Positions 44,052 to 52,834 of a stretch of 64,000 bases of DNA are shown in pieces. The stretch covers positions 8,350-72,349 of the forward strand of contig JAEYGI010000022.1 of NCBI GenBank assembly GCA_023402395.1. Direction: 5' to 3'. Below the pieces are notes generated by a model. That model was not told the DNA's origin and did not search any database. It saw only the letters and a list, made by a program, of their open reading frames with translations. The DNA comes from Bacillota bacterium. Lineage in GTDB: Bacteria; Bacillota; UBA4882; UBA8346. Numbering within the stretch: the first letter of the stretch is position 1; each line of letters begins with the position of its first letter. The position numbers and the translations under genes were made by a program.

Positions 44052-44578
44052 GCGATCATTCCTCCAATTTCCGTTTTTTCGATCAACTGGGTCTATTTTA
44101 TTATTTTATTATTGATTGGGTCATAGATCAATCTTTATTGGTCCCGGCCAAAGGCTTTCCTGAACTTTTTCAGATTAAACCCGTCCTAAGGAAATTCAAC
44201 CGTCGCATGCCTGGGTCGACACCTTCAATTTATGGAAGGGCATTGATTGCCGTGGCGATGGCGGCTCTTGCCATCGCCACGGCAATCAATGCCGGGAGTG
44301 CGGCAATCAATGCCGGGAGTGCGGCGGGGCATGCCGTGGCAATGGCCTGCGCCGATTCTGGCTGAGGCGCTTTTGGTATTTTACCGGCAGCGGCCCGCGC
44401 TTGGTCAGAAAAGAAACGGCCGTTCCGATAGCAGTCGATACCGGCCGGAGATTAGCGGCGCGCCCAAGGTTTTTCAGGGCTCTTTTCGGGTAAGCGGCCA
44501 AATTATCCCGGCCCCGTGACCGACACGATGACCAGGGCATATATTGGTAAAAACGCCTCTTGGAGAGTGATTAATCTG
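44052..44578. other. 527-bp gap between phosphodiesterase and glucosaminidase genes
   Basis: It contains the third 21-bp array (44240-44365). The rest shows no gene with a ribosome site; an open frame from 44138 runs through the array, but its start is a bare TTG. Confidence 0.5.
44240..44365. repeat. Third 21-bp periodic array, with a 23-bp perfect palindrome
   Basis: Six 21-base units lie end to end from 44240. Units 3 and 4 (44282-44302, 44303-44323) are identical and start GCAATCAATGCC. Units 1, 2 and 5 share GC at the start and TTGCC or ATGCC in the middle. Units 1 and 2 also form a perfect 23-bp inverted repeat with a 7-base loop (44240-44262 with 44270-44292). Plus-strand heptapeptides are ALIAVAM, AALAIAT, AINAGSA, AINAGSA and AGHAVAM in an open frame lacking a convincing start. 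Confidence 0.8.
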
Positions 44579-45481
44579 ATGGAACAAGATGTTTGGGCGC
44601 GGTTTGTGGAATTGCTCGCCGAATTTTGGGGAAAGCTCAAGCAGTTCTTCGACGGTCTGGTCTTTAAGGAAGAACCGCCGGTGACGCCGGGGGACACCAC
44701 GGATATCGATCAAAAGATCAGCGAGTTGGCTCGGGGAATCACTGGAGAAGGGATCGTGATCCTGGGACAATGTTACCTGAGGTATTTGGGGTTTCCCATC
44801 GGGAAGTTTGGACCCAATCGCAATGGAATCGACGGAGATTCCGGCCCCATCACACTGGCCGCGCTCCAAGCTTTCCAAAAAATGAGGACGCTGACAGTCG
44901 GCGAACAATTGGATTTGGCGGCGGTAGACCAGCTAAGGCAGGCGGTATATGAGCGGTTGACCATTCGGGAGCTGGTTCGGGTGGCCGGAAGCGCGGGAGT
45001 GGAGCTGAGCATTGTCGCCAATTCGGCGCAAGCGGAGTTCATCAACGCCGTTTATTATTATGCGATTCTCGACGAAGCGGAAACCCGGGTTTCCGCGGCG
45101 GTTACCACTGCTCAGGCCATTCTGGAGAGCGATTATGGCAAAGCGGTGCCGGTGGACCGGGCGACCGGTAAGTACAGCTACAACTTGTTCGGCATCAAAG
45201 GAACGGGACCGGCCGGTTCGGTGCAAGCGTTTGGTTGGGAGGAAGATCCGGCCACCGGAAAGTGGTTTCGGCAACTCTCTCAGTTCATGGCCTATTCTTC
45301 TTTTGCGGATTCGATCAAGGGGCATAGTCAGTTTTTATTGAACAATGGCCGGTACGCTCGGGCGTTTAAAACCAAGACTCCGGCGGAGTTCGCCCGGAGC
45401 ATCGCCAAGGCCGGGTATGCCACTGATTCCAAATATGCCGAGAAACTGATCTCCGTCATGGGGACCTGGGGCTTAACCTGA
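44579..45481 (+). CDS. Peptidoglycan hydrolase: PG-binding-like domain and glucosaminidase domain
   Basis: About 300 residues. Residues 45-125 resemble a peptidoglycan-binding module (VILGQCYLRYLGFPIG, GIDGDSGPITLAALQAFQ). Residues 145-300 are a FlgJ/LytD-type glucosaminidase: VTTAQAILESDYGKAVP contains the catalytic Glu, then YNLFGIKGTGPAGS and YSSFADSIKGHSQFLLN. It cuts between GlcNAc and MurNAc. No signal peptide, so it is either phage-type or exported otherwise. ATG 44579 has GGAGAG 11 bases upstream; longer starts at 44516 or 44528 are possible. Confidence 0.82.
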   Translation: MEQDVWARFVELLAEFWGKLKQFFDGLVFKEEPPVTPGDTTDIDQKISELARGITGEGIVILGQCYLRYLGFPIGKFGPNRNGIDGDSGPITLAALQAFQKMRTLTVGEQLDLAAVDQLRQAVYERLTIRELVRVAGSAGVELSIVANSAQAEFINAVYYYAILDEAETRVSAAVTTAQAILESDYGKAVPVDRATGKYSYNLFGIKGTGPAGSVQAFGWEEDPATGKWFRQLSQFMAYSSFADSIKGHSQFLLNNGRYARAFKTKTPAEFARSIAKAGYATDSKYAEKLISVMGTWGLT

Positions 45482-45610
45482 CCGTACCGCTCATTAAGTC
45501 CGGACCATCTCCGGCTTGCTCCACCCTATTTGCCGCAGGCACGGAGGAGGAGGAGGATTCCATGTATAGCCGGCTTCCGGAAGGTGGATACTATATTCGG
45601 AGGTGTGAAG

Positions 45611-45805
45611 ATGAACCGGATTAAATGCAGTGTCAGCAGTTGCAAGTACAATGAAGCGGGTCAGGTTTGTCAGGCGGACGAGATCAAGGTGGATAACAAC
45701 TTCGACGCCACCGACAACATGGAGTTCGGTAGCTTGGAAGGCGATTCGGATGCCCGGACTTCCATGGAAACCTGTTGTGAAACCTTCGCTCCCAAGTCCA
45801 AGTGA
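45611..45805 (+). CDS. DUF1540 protein
   Basis: 64 residues with eleven-residue spaced Cys: IKCSVSSCKYNEAGQVCQAD and MEFGSLEGD..TSMETCCETF. DUF1540 is a small cysteine-rich family common in spore-forming Bacillota, probably metal-binding; function unknown. GGAGGTG precedes the ATG. Confidence 0.88.
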   Translation: MNRIKCSVSSCKYNEAGQVCQADEIKVDNNFDATDNMEFGSLEGDSDARTSMETCCETFAPKSK

Positions 45806-46041
45806 GTTTTGGAGTTTGTCCCCGCTTGAAGCATGGATTTGTTATACCGTCCTGATCTTGGGTCACAATACTTGGGATGAACTTCGGTTCGTCGCAAGTA
45901 TTTTTTTACATGGTTTTCGGAAATTATTAAAATATTTTTAAATGGTTTGCGCGGTCGCGTTCGTTTATATAATTATAATTGATCAAGATATCCCGCCGAT
46001 AATAAAAGTGATCGGCCAATCCAAATTAGGAGGGATCGACC

Positions 46042-46569
46042 ATGTTAGTGACAGTCGTGGGGAAAAACATTGAGATCACCAATGCCATGAGAGATTACGC
46101 CGAAAAAAAAGTAGCCAAGGTGGGTAAATTTTTTGAGAAGAACCCAATCGGCGCCCAAGTATCGATGGGAACGGAACGTGGCAAGCATGTGGTGGAGATT
46201 ACGGTTCAGGTTGACGGGCTCTTGCTTCGCGGTGAAGAAAAGAGCAATGATATGTATGTGTCGGTTGATGGCGCCATCGATAAGATCGAGCGCCAGGTCC
46301 ATAAATTCAAAACCAGGATTAACCGCAAACTCCGGGAGGAGAATCGGGTAATATTGGCCCCTTCGCCGGCGCAAGAGGAAGCACCGGCTCCGGTCATCAA
46401 ACGCACCAAACGGTTCGCCATCAAGCCGATGTCCGTGGAGGAAGCCGTGATGCAGATGGACCTGCTGGGACATGATTTTTATGTCTTTTCGAACAGCGAA
46501 ACCGAGGAGGTTAACGTCGTTTACCGCCGGAAAGATGGAAATTACGGATTGATTGAGCCGGAGTTCTGA
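46042..46569 (+). CDS. hpf: Long-form ribosome hibernation promoting factor
   Basis: 175 residues. The N-terminal 100 residues are the YfiA/HPF domain (MLVTVVGKNIEITNAMRDYA, KFFEKNP). The C-terminal 55 residues (RTKRFAIKPMSVEEAVMQMD, GHDFYVFSNSETEEVNVVYR, RKDGNYGLIEP) form the domain that dimerises 70S ribosomes into 100S particles in Gram-positives. AGGAGGG precedes the ATG, and an A/T-rich stretch with two overlapping TATAAT-like boxes lies at 45966-45979. Confidence 0.95.
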   Translation: MLVTVVGKNIEITNAMRDYAEKKVAKVGKFFEKNPIGAQVSMGTERGKHVVEITVQVDGLLLRGEEKSNDMYVSVDGAIDKIERQVHKFKTRINRKLREENRVILAPSPAQEEAPAPVIKRTKRFAIKPMSVEEAVMQMDLLGHDFYVFSNSETEEVNVVYRRKDGNYGLIEPEF

Positions 46570-46592
46570 AGGGTTTGGGATTGAGTGAAGGA

Positions 46593-46623
46593 AAGGGCTT
46601 GACTGGCGTTCAAGCCCTTTTTT
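46593..46623 (+). terminator. Terminator between hpf and plsC
   Basis: AAGGGCTTGA pairs with TCAAGCCCTT over a 7-base loop, ending in TTTTTT. It serves hpf and, on the other strand, could serve plsC. Confidence 0.88.
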
Positions 46624-46626
46624 GAA

Positions 46627-47214
46627 TCAATCGCGCATCGTTTCGATGGCCGCGACAATCTTTTGGCTGATTTCTTGATAGGCTTCCTTGCGGTCGCGCT
46701 CTGGGCTATCAGTGAAAGATAAGGGTTTTCCGATAAACACCTTTACTTTGGCAAAGCAGGGAACGCGGCGCGTATTTCGGACCAGCATCGGAACGACCGG
46801 CGCTCCGGTTTTTACCGCCAGCATCGCCACGCCGGGCTGCGGTTTGTCCATCTGCTCGGGATTGCTTTTATTGCGCCGGCCTTCGATGAAGATCCCCAAT
46901 ACCTGGTCGCTCCGGAGTATTTCCAGCGACTTGGAGATGGCCTCCCGGTCGCCCCGGCCCCGTTTCACCGGCATGGCGCCCCAGGCGTGGAGCAACAGGC
47001 CGATGAGCGGGATTTTGAATAGTTCCTCCTTGGCGATAAAATTGACTTTCCGCTGGACTGACGCTCCGACCACCATCGGATCCCAGTTGCTAATGTGATT
47101 GGAAGCCAAAATGACAGGTCCCGCCGCCGGAACATTCTCGCCGCCGTGAACCTCGATACGGTTGACGATCTTGAAGAAGTAAAGAAACAGATTCCTGAAG
47201 ATCCAATAAAGCAC
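46627..47214 (-). CDS. plsC: 1-acyl-sn-glycerol-3-phosphate acyltransferase
   Basis: 195 residues. The acyltransferase motif I is ILASNHISNWDPMVV (HX4D), and motif III is FIEGRRNKSNPE. The N-terminus is hydrophobic (MLYWIFRNLFLYFFKIV), suggesting membrane association. It makes phosphatidic acid from lysophosphatidic acid. Single gene, convergent with hpf. Confidence 0.92.
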   Translation of the reverse strand: MLYWIFRNLFLYFFKIVNRIEVHGGENVPAAGPVILASNHISNWDPMVVGASVQRKVNFIAKEELFKIPLIGLLLHAWGAMPVKRGRGDREAISKSLEILRSDQVLGIFIEGRRNKSNPEQMDKPQPGVAMLAVKTGAPVVPMLVRNTRRVPCFAKVKVFIGKPLSFTDSPERDRKEAYQEISQKIVAAIETMRD

Positions 47215-47475
47215 GGCAAATTCTCCTTATTTATATATGTATATCGGTCAAAAAATGGTTGTCGACAACTATGCCGGTCAGTTTACGCCTAAATATTATC
47301 GTACCACAAATTTGCCCCAAAGGGAAAACAGATTTTGACGGATGTCTTGCTGAAACGGCGGCTGATCTTGCCGCGGCGCCAAAAGGGTGAGATAATTTAA
47401 AGAGGGATTAGTGAAGCCGAAACGTTAAATTCTTCATTATAATTATTTATCTTTTAAATCGGAGGAGGGATTTGC

Positions 47476-48339
47476 ATGTACGATATCGCAATCATCGGCG
47501 GAGGTCCGGCCGGGTTGGCGGCGGCGGTAAACGCCAGACGCCGCAACAAAGAGACGGTACTAATCGCCAAGGAGACGCATAGTTCCAAATTGATTCAATC
47601 GCACCGAATCGATAATTTTCTTGGAATGCCGCAGATCACTGGCAGGGATTTGGCGGCCCGGCTCCGGGATCATGCCGTGGAATTGGGCGCGGTGTTCATT
47701 AAGGATGAAGTCCAGAGCCTCTCGCTTCAGGACCGGCAATTCGCTCTCTTCGGCCGGGAAAACATGATCGAAGCCCGGACCGTCATTTTGGGGGTGGGAG
47801 TGGCGTTGGGAACGGAAATCACCGGAGAATCGGAATTGGTCGGCAAAGGGGTCAGTTATTGCGCCACTTGCGATGGAATGTTTTTTAAGGGAAAGGATGT
47901 CGCCATGATCGGGTATATCCCCGAGGCCGAACACGAGGCGCAGTTCCTGGCTGAAATTTGCGCCAAGGTTTATTATCTTCCCCAATACAAACTCGAGAGT
48001 GAGCTGGATCCCCGGTTGACGCTGATCTCTGGCAAACCGTTGAACATCGGCGGCTCGGACCAGGTGGAAATGCTGAAAACTTCCGCCGGCCAGTGGCCGG
48101 TGGCCGGCGTTTTTATCGAACGGGCCAGCCGCCCGGCGGATCAATTGTTGCCGGAACTTCAAATTGAGGATGGATTCATCGTCACCGATCGCGATCAGGC
48201 CACCAATATCCCGGGTCTGTTCGCGGCAGGGGATTGCACCGGGAAGCCCTGGCAATTGAACCGGGCCGCCGGCCAAGGCCAAGTTGCCGCGCTAAGCGCG
48301 GTCCAGTACTTGGAGAAGATCCCGGTTGAACAGGCTTGA
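47476..48339 (+). CDS. Thioredoxin-reductase-like flavoprotein, lacking the NADPH motif
   Basis: 287 residues. FAD-binding IIGGGPAGLAAAVNARRR, active-site pair C129-ATC132 in YCATCDGMFF, and C-terminal IPGLFAAGDCTG. The second nucleotide-binding region, where NADPH-dependent enzymes have GGGDSA and a basic HRR patch, reads VAMIGYIPEAEHEAQFLA with no GxGxxA. This points to a ferredoxin-type flavin thioredoxin reductase, as described in clostridia, using reduced ferredoxin rather than NADPH. The donor is inference. Confidence 0.85.
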   Translation: MYDIAIIGGGPAGLAAAVNARRRNKETVLIAKETHSSKLIQSHRIDNFLGMPQITGRDLAARLRDHAVELGAVFIKDEVQSLSLQDRQFALFGRENMIEARTVILGVGVALGTEITGESELVGKGVSYCATCDGMFFKGKDVAMIGYIPEAEHEAQFLAEICAKVYYLPQYKLESELDPRLTLISGKPLNIGGSDQVEMLKTSAGQWPVAGVFIERASRPADQLLPELQIEDGFIVTDRDQATNIPGLFAAGDCTGKPWQLNRAAGQGQVAALSAVQYLEKIPVEQA

Positions 48340-48402
48340 CACATTCTTTAAGGACATTGCGGCGCCGTATTGCCGAATGTTAGATTTTATAACATGGATT
48401 TT

Positions 48403-48457
48403 AAAAAGCGTTTTGATTAACCCCGGCTGGTGGCGTGGTCAATCAAAACGCTTTTTT
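48403..48457 (+). terminator. Terminator after thioredoxin reductase-like gene
   Basis: A 16-bp perfect stem (48403-48418 with 48441-48456) beginning AAAAAGCG, with a 22-base loop and a final T tract. Confidence 0.85.
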
Positions 48458-48602
48458 GTGGAATGATCGCAAGACGCGTTTCCGGTACCGGGTCATACCA
48501 CTGTTTACCTGCGTTGATTCCAAGAATACCGTTAATTACCGGTTGCGGAATCCCTCCTAATCCAGTAGTGTAAATATGTAACCACATTGTTATGAGGTGA
48601 TG

Positions 48603-50021
48603 ATGTTGAGCCAGGCCGAATATCAGATTCGTGAGGAGTATCTTGGTCCGGTACCGGTTATTCCGCCGAGTTGGGTTTCGGGCGCCGTTTTTTATCAAAT
48701 ATTCCCGGAACGTTTTTGCAACGGGGATCAGGGTAACGATCCGCCGGGGAATGTCTCATGGTCCGATTCCCCGACCCGAACCAACTTCTTCGGTGGCGAT
48801 CTGAAGGGAATTATCACTAAGATTCCGTATTTGAAAGAGTTGGGCATATCGGGGATCTATCTGAATCCCATCTTTGACGCGCCTTCCAATCACAAGTACG
48901 ATACCAGGGATTATCTGAAAATTGCCCCGGAGTTCGGTGATCTGGCAACCTTTAAGGAACTAGTCCGTAAGCTGCATGAGGCTGGGATTCGAATTATTAT
49001 CGACGGAGTTTTCAATCACACCGGCGACGGCTTTTGGGCGTTTCAGGACATCATCCGGCGCGGCGCTGATTCGCGGTTTAAGGATTGGTACTATTGTCAC
49101 CATTTCCCGATCACGCAGGACCCGAAACCCAACTACGAATGCTGGTGGGGATTCGGTTCCCTTCCCAAGCTCAACCACGACAATCCGGAGGTCGTCCGGT
49201 ACCTGTTGAAAGTGATCGCCTTTTGGACCAGCCTGGGGATTGACGGTTGGCGCCTCGATGTTCCTAACGAAGTAAAGATGGAGTTTTGGCGCGTCTTTCG
49301 CCGCCTGGTGAAATCGATCAACCCCGAGGCTTTTATTGTCGGGGAGATTTGGGATGACCCGTTTGGTTGGTTGGCCGGCGACAGCTGTGACGCGGTAATG
49401 AATTATCGTTGGCGGGAGGCCGTGATCCGGTATTTTGCCCAATCTCAGACCTCGGCCGAGCAGTTCCGGATGGAGCTGGCGAACAACCGCTCCAATCTGC
49501 CGTGGGAGTATGTGGTCAGCGCCTACAATTTATTGGGGAGTCATGATACCCCGCGGTTCTTGACGCTATGCGGGGGAGATAAACGCCGGGTGAACGCTGC
49601 GCTGGCTTTCCAGTTCACTTATCCGGGAGTTCCTGCCCTTTATTACGGCGACGAAGTGGGGCTGACCGGCGACAAGGATCCGGACTGCCGGAAGACCATG
49701 GTTTGGGATTCCGGGCAGCAGGAAGGGACGATTCTGGAAACCACCCGTCAACTGGCGGCCATTCGCAATGCGCATCAGGCGTTGCAAAACGGAAGCTATT
49801 TTGATCTGCATCTGGGGGACGGCATCTTTGGTTTCGTCCGGAGCGGCCAAAACGAGCAAATTCTGGCCTGTTTCAACCTGAACCAGGATTGCCGCTGCAT
49901 TGAGATGCCAGCGGAATGGAACCGGGGATGGGAACCAGTCTTCGCACTTGGCTGCAGTCTATCGGGGTTGAATTATCCGGAGATTCCCCCTTATGGGGTT
50001 CGGATTTTCCGGCGCGCTTGA
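48603..50021 (+). CDS. Alpha-amylase-family GH13 hydrolase, neopullulanase/maltogenic-like
   Basis: About 472 residues. It begins without the long N-terminal domain of neopullulanases. GH13 motifs: IIIDGVFNHTGDGF, GWRLDVPNEVKMEF (nucleophile Asp), IVGEIWDDPFGWL (acid/base Glu), NLLGSHDTPRF (Asp). ALYYGDEVGLTGDKDPDCRK is typical of cyclomaltodextrinase/neopullulanase-type enzymes. Cytoplasmic by lack of signal peptide. Starts: the GTG-ATG-ATG cluster at 48597-48605; ATG 48603 has the best spacing to GAGG. Confidence 0.88.
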   Translation: MLSQAEYQIREEYLGPVPVIPPSWVSGAVFYQIFPERFCNGDQGNDPPGNVSWSDSPTRTNFFGGDLKGIITKIPYLKELGISGIYLNPIFDAPSNHKYDTRDYLKIAPEFGDLATFKELVRKLHEAGIRIIIDGVFNHTGDGFWAFQDIIRRGADSRFKDWYYCHHFPITQDPKPNYECWWGFGSLPKLNHDNPEVVRYLLKVIAFWTSLGIDGWRLDVPNEVKMEFWRVFRRLVKSINPEAFIVGEIWDDPFGWLAGDSCDAVMNYRWREAVIRYFAQSQTSAEQFRMELANNRSNLPWEYVVSAYNLLGSHDTPRFLTLCGGDKRRVNAALAFQFTYPGVPALYYGDEVGLTGDKDPDCRKTMVWDSGQQEGTILETTRQLAAIRNAHQALQNGSYFDLHLGDGIFGFVRSGQNEQILACFNLNQDCRCIEMPAEWNRGWEPVFALGCSLSGLNYPEIPPYGVRIFRRA

Positions 50022-50241
50022 CTCGAATTTATGATTACCCGTGGAATGAGATATGGCTCATATTTAAGTGTTCTAATATTAGTCATCCCGTATTATATTT
50101 ATGATATTTGAGGAACGGCTCCAACCGTCACGGAGCCGTTTCCATTGGATTGCGGCAGACATTCCGCATCTTTCCAGGAAAGATCTTGCCGCATGCATTG
50201 ACAGCTTGGGTAAATTATGATATTATATCGTCTGCACGGAT

Positions 50242-50319
50242 GGTGGGCGTAGCTCAGTTGGTTAGAGTGCCAGGTTGTGGCCCTGGAGGTCGTGGGTTCG
50301 ATTCCCATCGCTCACCCCA
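50242..50319 (+). tRNA. tRNA-His (GTG anticodon)
   Basis: Cloverleaf with acceptor stem GTGGGCG (50243-50249) pairing CGCTCAC (50309-50315). Anticodon stem CCAGG/CCTGG around loop TTGTGGC; anticodon GTG at 50277-50279. G at 50242 opposite C at 50316 is the G-1 to C73 pair typical of tRNA-His. CCA is encoded. A terminator follows at 50336. Confidence 0.96.
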
Positions 50320-50335
50320 AATAATAATTAACATT

Positions 50336-50357
50336 AGGGACGGAAGTCCCTTTTTTG
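50336..50357 (+). terminator. Terminator after tRNA-His
   Basis: AGGGAC and GTCCCT stem with loop GGAA, then a T run. Confidence 0.8.
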
Positions 50358-50430
50358 TTTGTCGAAATCAGACATTACGGAGGATTATTTGCCAGGTGAA
50401 TTGTAAAACTAAAACCGGGAGGTTTTATTG

Positions 50431-50727
50431 ATGAACATTGACTGGCAAGTTTTTTTCCTGACCTTTTCCACGCTGTTCATTGCGGAGATGGGAGATAAAA
50501 CACAATTGGCGGTATTTTCGTTGGTGACCGAATCCCGGAGTCCGCTGTCGGTTTTTCTTGGCGCCAGTATGGCCTTGGCGTTGGTGACCTTAATCGGGGT
50601 AACCCTCGGCGGAGTGGTAACCCGCTACGTGCCCCAGCATTTTTTAAAGATCGGAGCGGCATTGTTGTTCGTGGGAATCGGCTTTTATTCCCTGTGGGAG
50701 ACCTTGGGCGGTTCGCTTGTCAAATAA
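50431..50727 (+). CDS. UPF0016/GDT1-family membrane protein (Mn/Ca transport)
   Basis: 98 residues. FIAEMGDKTQLAVFSL contains the family motif E-M-G-D-K-T-Q, the cation site. Three hydrophobic segments follow. Bacterial members of this half-size form act as dimers and export Mn2+ or move Ca2+. ATG 50431 has GGGAGG nine bases upstream. The cation P-type ATPase at 55 kb with a Mn-riboswitch-like leader suggests manganese handling is significant here. Confidence 0.85.
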   Translation: MNIDWQVFFLTFSTLFIAEMGDKTQLAVFSLVTESRSPLSVFLGASMALALVTLIGVTLGGVVTRYVPQHFLKIGAALLFVGIGFYSLWETLGGSLVK

Positions 50728-50750
50728 CGCTTCTTGCTGATAGAAGCGTT
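50726..50750 (+). terminator. Hairpin at end of UPF0016 gene
   Basis: AACGCTTCT pairs with AGAAGCGTT (9 bp), overlapping the stop codon. No T run follows, so termination is uncertain. Confidence 0.45.
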
Positions 50751-50777
50751 GAGTTAAACTCCTCGAGGACCCTCGGG

Positions 50778-50809
50778 TTATCACAAAAGCTGAGAAAAGC
50801 AAGTGATAG
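50778..50809 (-). repeat. Dispersed hairpin element, copy 2
   Basis: On the minus strand it contains TATCACTTGCTTTTC (50808-50794). TATCAC at 50779-50784 and GTGATA at 50803-50808 form a small stem. Confidence 0.6.
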
Positions 50810-50894
50810 TTTATTTAATATCTTTTAATATCTTTCATCAATTTTGTGACGACACGGGAAGAGTTCATTACCTGGTTTTAAAGGCGTGATCGAA

Positions 50895-51275
50895 ATGACG
50901 CGGTATGATCGATATCTAATTCTTTTATTACTGGCCGGCGCTATCGGCCTGTATACTTTCCGGTTGTTGCCCGTTTCCGGGGAAACCCTTTGGGCCAGAA
51001 TCGAAGTGGGAGGCAGGACGGTTCAAACCGTTGACCTGGCCCGGCCGAATGGAAAGACGGTCAAAATCAGCCTGTCCGAAGGAGAAGCCCATCTTGAGGT
51101 AAAAGACGGCGCCGTAAGGATCCGGCCGATGCCGGAGTGGCTTTGTCCCCGTCAAATCTGTTCCCATACCGGATGGATCCGCAGGGCGGGGGAAAGTTTG
51201 ATCTGCGTGCCCAATCGGTTAGTGGTTCGGCTGATGGGGTCTCAAGGCACGGAAATAGACGCGGTTACCCGTTAA
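50895..51275 (+). CDS. NusG domain II-containing membrane-anchored protein
   Basis: 126 residues. One N-terminal membrane segment (YLILLLLAGAIGLYTF), then a domain with VRIRPMPEWLCPRQICSHTG and GESLICVPNRLVVRL, the NusG_II (KOW-less) fold with two Cys. Such proteins occur in Firmicutes; function unknown. ATG 50895 follows AAAGG by 10 bases. Confidence 0.8.
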   Translation: MTRYDRYLILLLLAGAIGLYTFRLLPVSGETLWARIEVGGRTVQTVDLARPNGKTVKISLSEGEAHLEVKDGAVRIRPMPEWLCPRQICSHTGWIRRAGESLICVPNRLVVRLMGSQGTEIDAVTR

Positions 51276-51356
51276 TTCGCCCGGAATCCGGATTTCCGGC
51301 GGTTCCAAAATCGCTTCCTTTTGCATATGAATAGGGTGAAAGGAGAGCGAGTTGGT

Positions 51357-51635
51357 TTGTTAACAAAAACCTCGGAATTGAGAGAGCGGGAAGTCGTTAA
51401 CATCTTGGATGGCAGACGATTGGGACTGGCCAGCGATCTCGAAATTGATCCCGAAACCGGAAGGATCAAAGCCATTGTAGTGCCCGGGCCTGGAAAGATT
51501 CTGTGGGTGTTCGGCAAAAGCGACGATTTTGTGATTCCTTGGGAACGGATCAAAAAGATTGGGGTGGACGTGATCCTGGTGGATGCTCCGGATTACGTTG
51601 ATGAAAAAGCCGCGGTGGTCACCTTTCAGGAATAA
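51357..51635 (+). CDS. YlmC/YmxH-family PRC-barrel protein
   Basis: 92 residues from TTG 51357, which is preceded by AAAGGAG. SELREREVVNILDGRRLGLA is the PRC-barrel signature of the sporulation protein YlmC/YmxH family. YlmC and YmxH are small proteins of Bacillus without established biochemical function. Confidence 0.85.
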   Translation: MLTKTSELREREVVNILDGRRLGLASDLEIDPETGRIKAIVVPGPGKILWVFGKSDDFVIPWERIKKIGVDVILVDAPDYVDEKAAVVTFQE

Positions 51636-51697
51636 TCGTCGGCATTGCTGATATAATGCCAATGCGGATCGTGGTAACTCAAAGTTTGGATAGGTTA

Positions 51698-51722
51698 AGT
51701 CAACCGAGAGGTTGGCTTTTTG
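51698..51722 (+). terminator. Terminator after PRC-barrel gene
   Basis: AGTCAACC pairs with GGTTGGCT (one G-U), loop GAGA, followed by five T. Confidence 0.7.
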
Positions 51723-51878
51723 AATTGCTAAGATGATAAAATTATTTTTTGTAAACTGTTTTCCAGAATCTATTTCTAAAATTACGAGGTTTTTTCTGAT
51801 AAAGTATTTAATAGAAGAAGCCCAAGGTTTCTTTCTGTTATTCCTATATCAACTATCAACGGTCAAAAAGGAGCGGCA

Positions 51879-52760
51879 ATGAATCTGTCTCGATATCAGT
51901 TGATTATCACCGATCTTGACGGAACTCTGGTCCAATACGGATCAGATCATCTTACTCCGGCGGTCAAGGATCTGGTAAAACACCTTCGCGAGCAGGGGAT
52001 TATTTTTTCGTTGGCTACCGGCCGCAGTTGGAAACAGACGGAAGGAATTGTCCGGGAATTGGGGATTACAGTTCCCGTGATTCTTCAAGCCGGGGCGATT
52101 GTCTTCGATCCCGTAGCGGAAAAGATAATTCGCCTGGTTCCCTTGCGGATGAGCGTTGAGCGGCAGTTGCGGTCCCTAGCTGACTTTGATGAAGTGGACC
52201 AGTTTTGTTTGAATGAGTCGGGCGGCTATTTCGCCTCCACTTCCGTGATAAAAACCGGGGGAGGGCGGTGGCTTCACGAACACAGCGGCGAATCGTGTTC
52301 AGCAACCGGTTTGGAAAGTAATCCCGAGAGAGTGGTCAAACATCTTTTTATCGGACCCGAGGCGGCAATTAAAGACTTATCGGTGCGGATCCATAACGAG
52401 GTCAAGCCGAAACCGAATCAGATCCTCTGGCCTCCCGATAATAAAACCTATGATTGGTTTCTGGAAGTTTTCGACCCGTCATCATCCAAAGGACGGGCTT
52501 TGCGATGGCTCGCCGCCGCCTTGAAGGTGCGCCTAGGCCGGACCATGGCGTTCGGAGATGGTTTTAACGATTTGGATATGTTGGAACGGGCCGGAGCGGG
52601 AATCGCCACGGCAAGCGCCCCGGATCTGGTCAAAACCAAAGCGGATTTGATTATCCCCGGGCCGGAGGAAGACGGAATTCCCCGTTTCTTGAACGGAGAG
52701 ATTTCCGATACTCCCAAACGTTCTTTGACTTGGAAAAGAGTGATCGGTAAATTTTCCTGA
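51879..52760 (+). CDS. Cof-type HAD hydrolase
   Basis: 293 residues. Motif I LIITDLDGTLVQYG (catalytic Asps), motif II FSLATGRSWKQT, cap domain, and the C-terminal FGDGFNDLDMLERAG (motif IV). IIB-type HAD phosphatases act on sugar phosphates, flavin or other phosphates; substrate not set. GGAGCGG precedes the ATG. Confidence 0.88.
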   Translation: MNLSRYQLIITDLDGTLVQYGSDHLTPAVKDLVKHLREQGIIFSLATGRSWKQTEGIVRELGITVPVILQAGAIVFDPVAEKIIRLVPLRMSVERQLRSLADFDEVDQFCLNESGGYFASTSVIKTGGGRWLHEHSGESCSATGLESNPERVVKHLFIGPEAAIKDLSVRIHNEVKPKPNQILWPPDNKTYDWFLEVFDPSSSKGRALRWLAAALKVRLGRTMAFGDGFNDLDMLERAGAGIATASAPDLVKTKADLIIPGPEEDGIPRFLNGEISDTPKRSLTWKRVIGKFS

Positions 52761-52787
52761 AATCAACATTTAACCGCTAGTCTTGGC

Positions 52788-52816
52788 TGGACAGTCAAAC
52801 TGATTCATGTTATAAT
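52788..52816 (+). promoter_or_regulatory. Sigma-A promoter of the T-box leader
   Basis: TGGACA at 52788-52793 and perfect TATAAT at 52811-52816, spaced by 17 bases. Confidence 0.8.
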
Positions 52817-52834
52817 AATTGCAATATCATTTAC

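Noticed and set aside
50108..50431. 107-residue plus-strand frame through tRNA-His
   Set aside because: It reads through the tRNA and its terminator.
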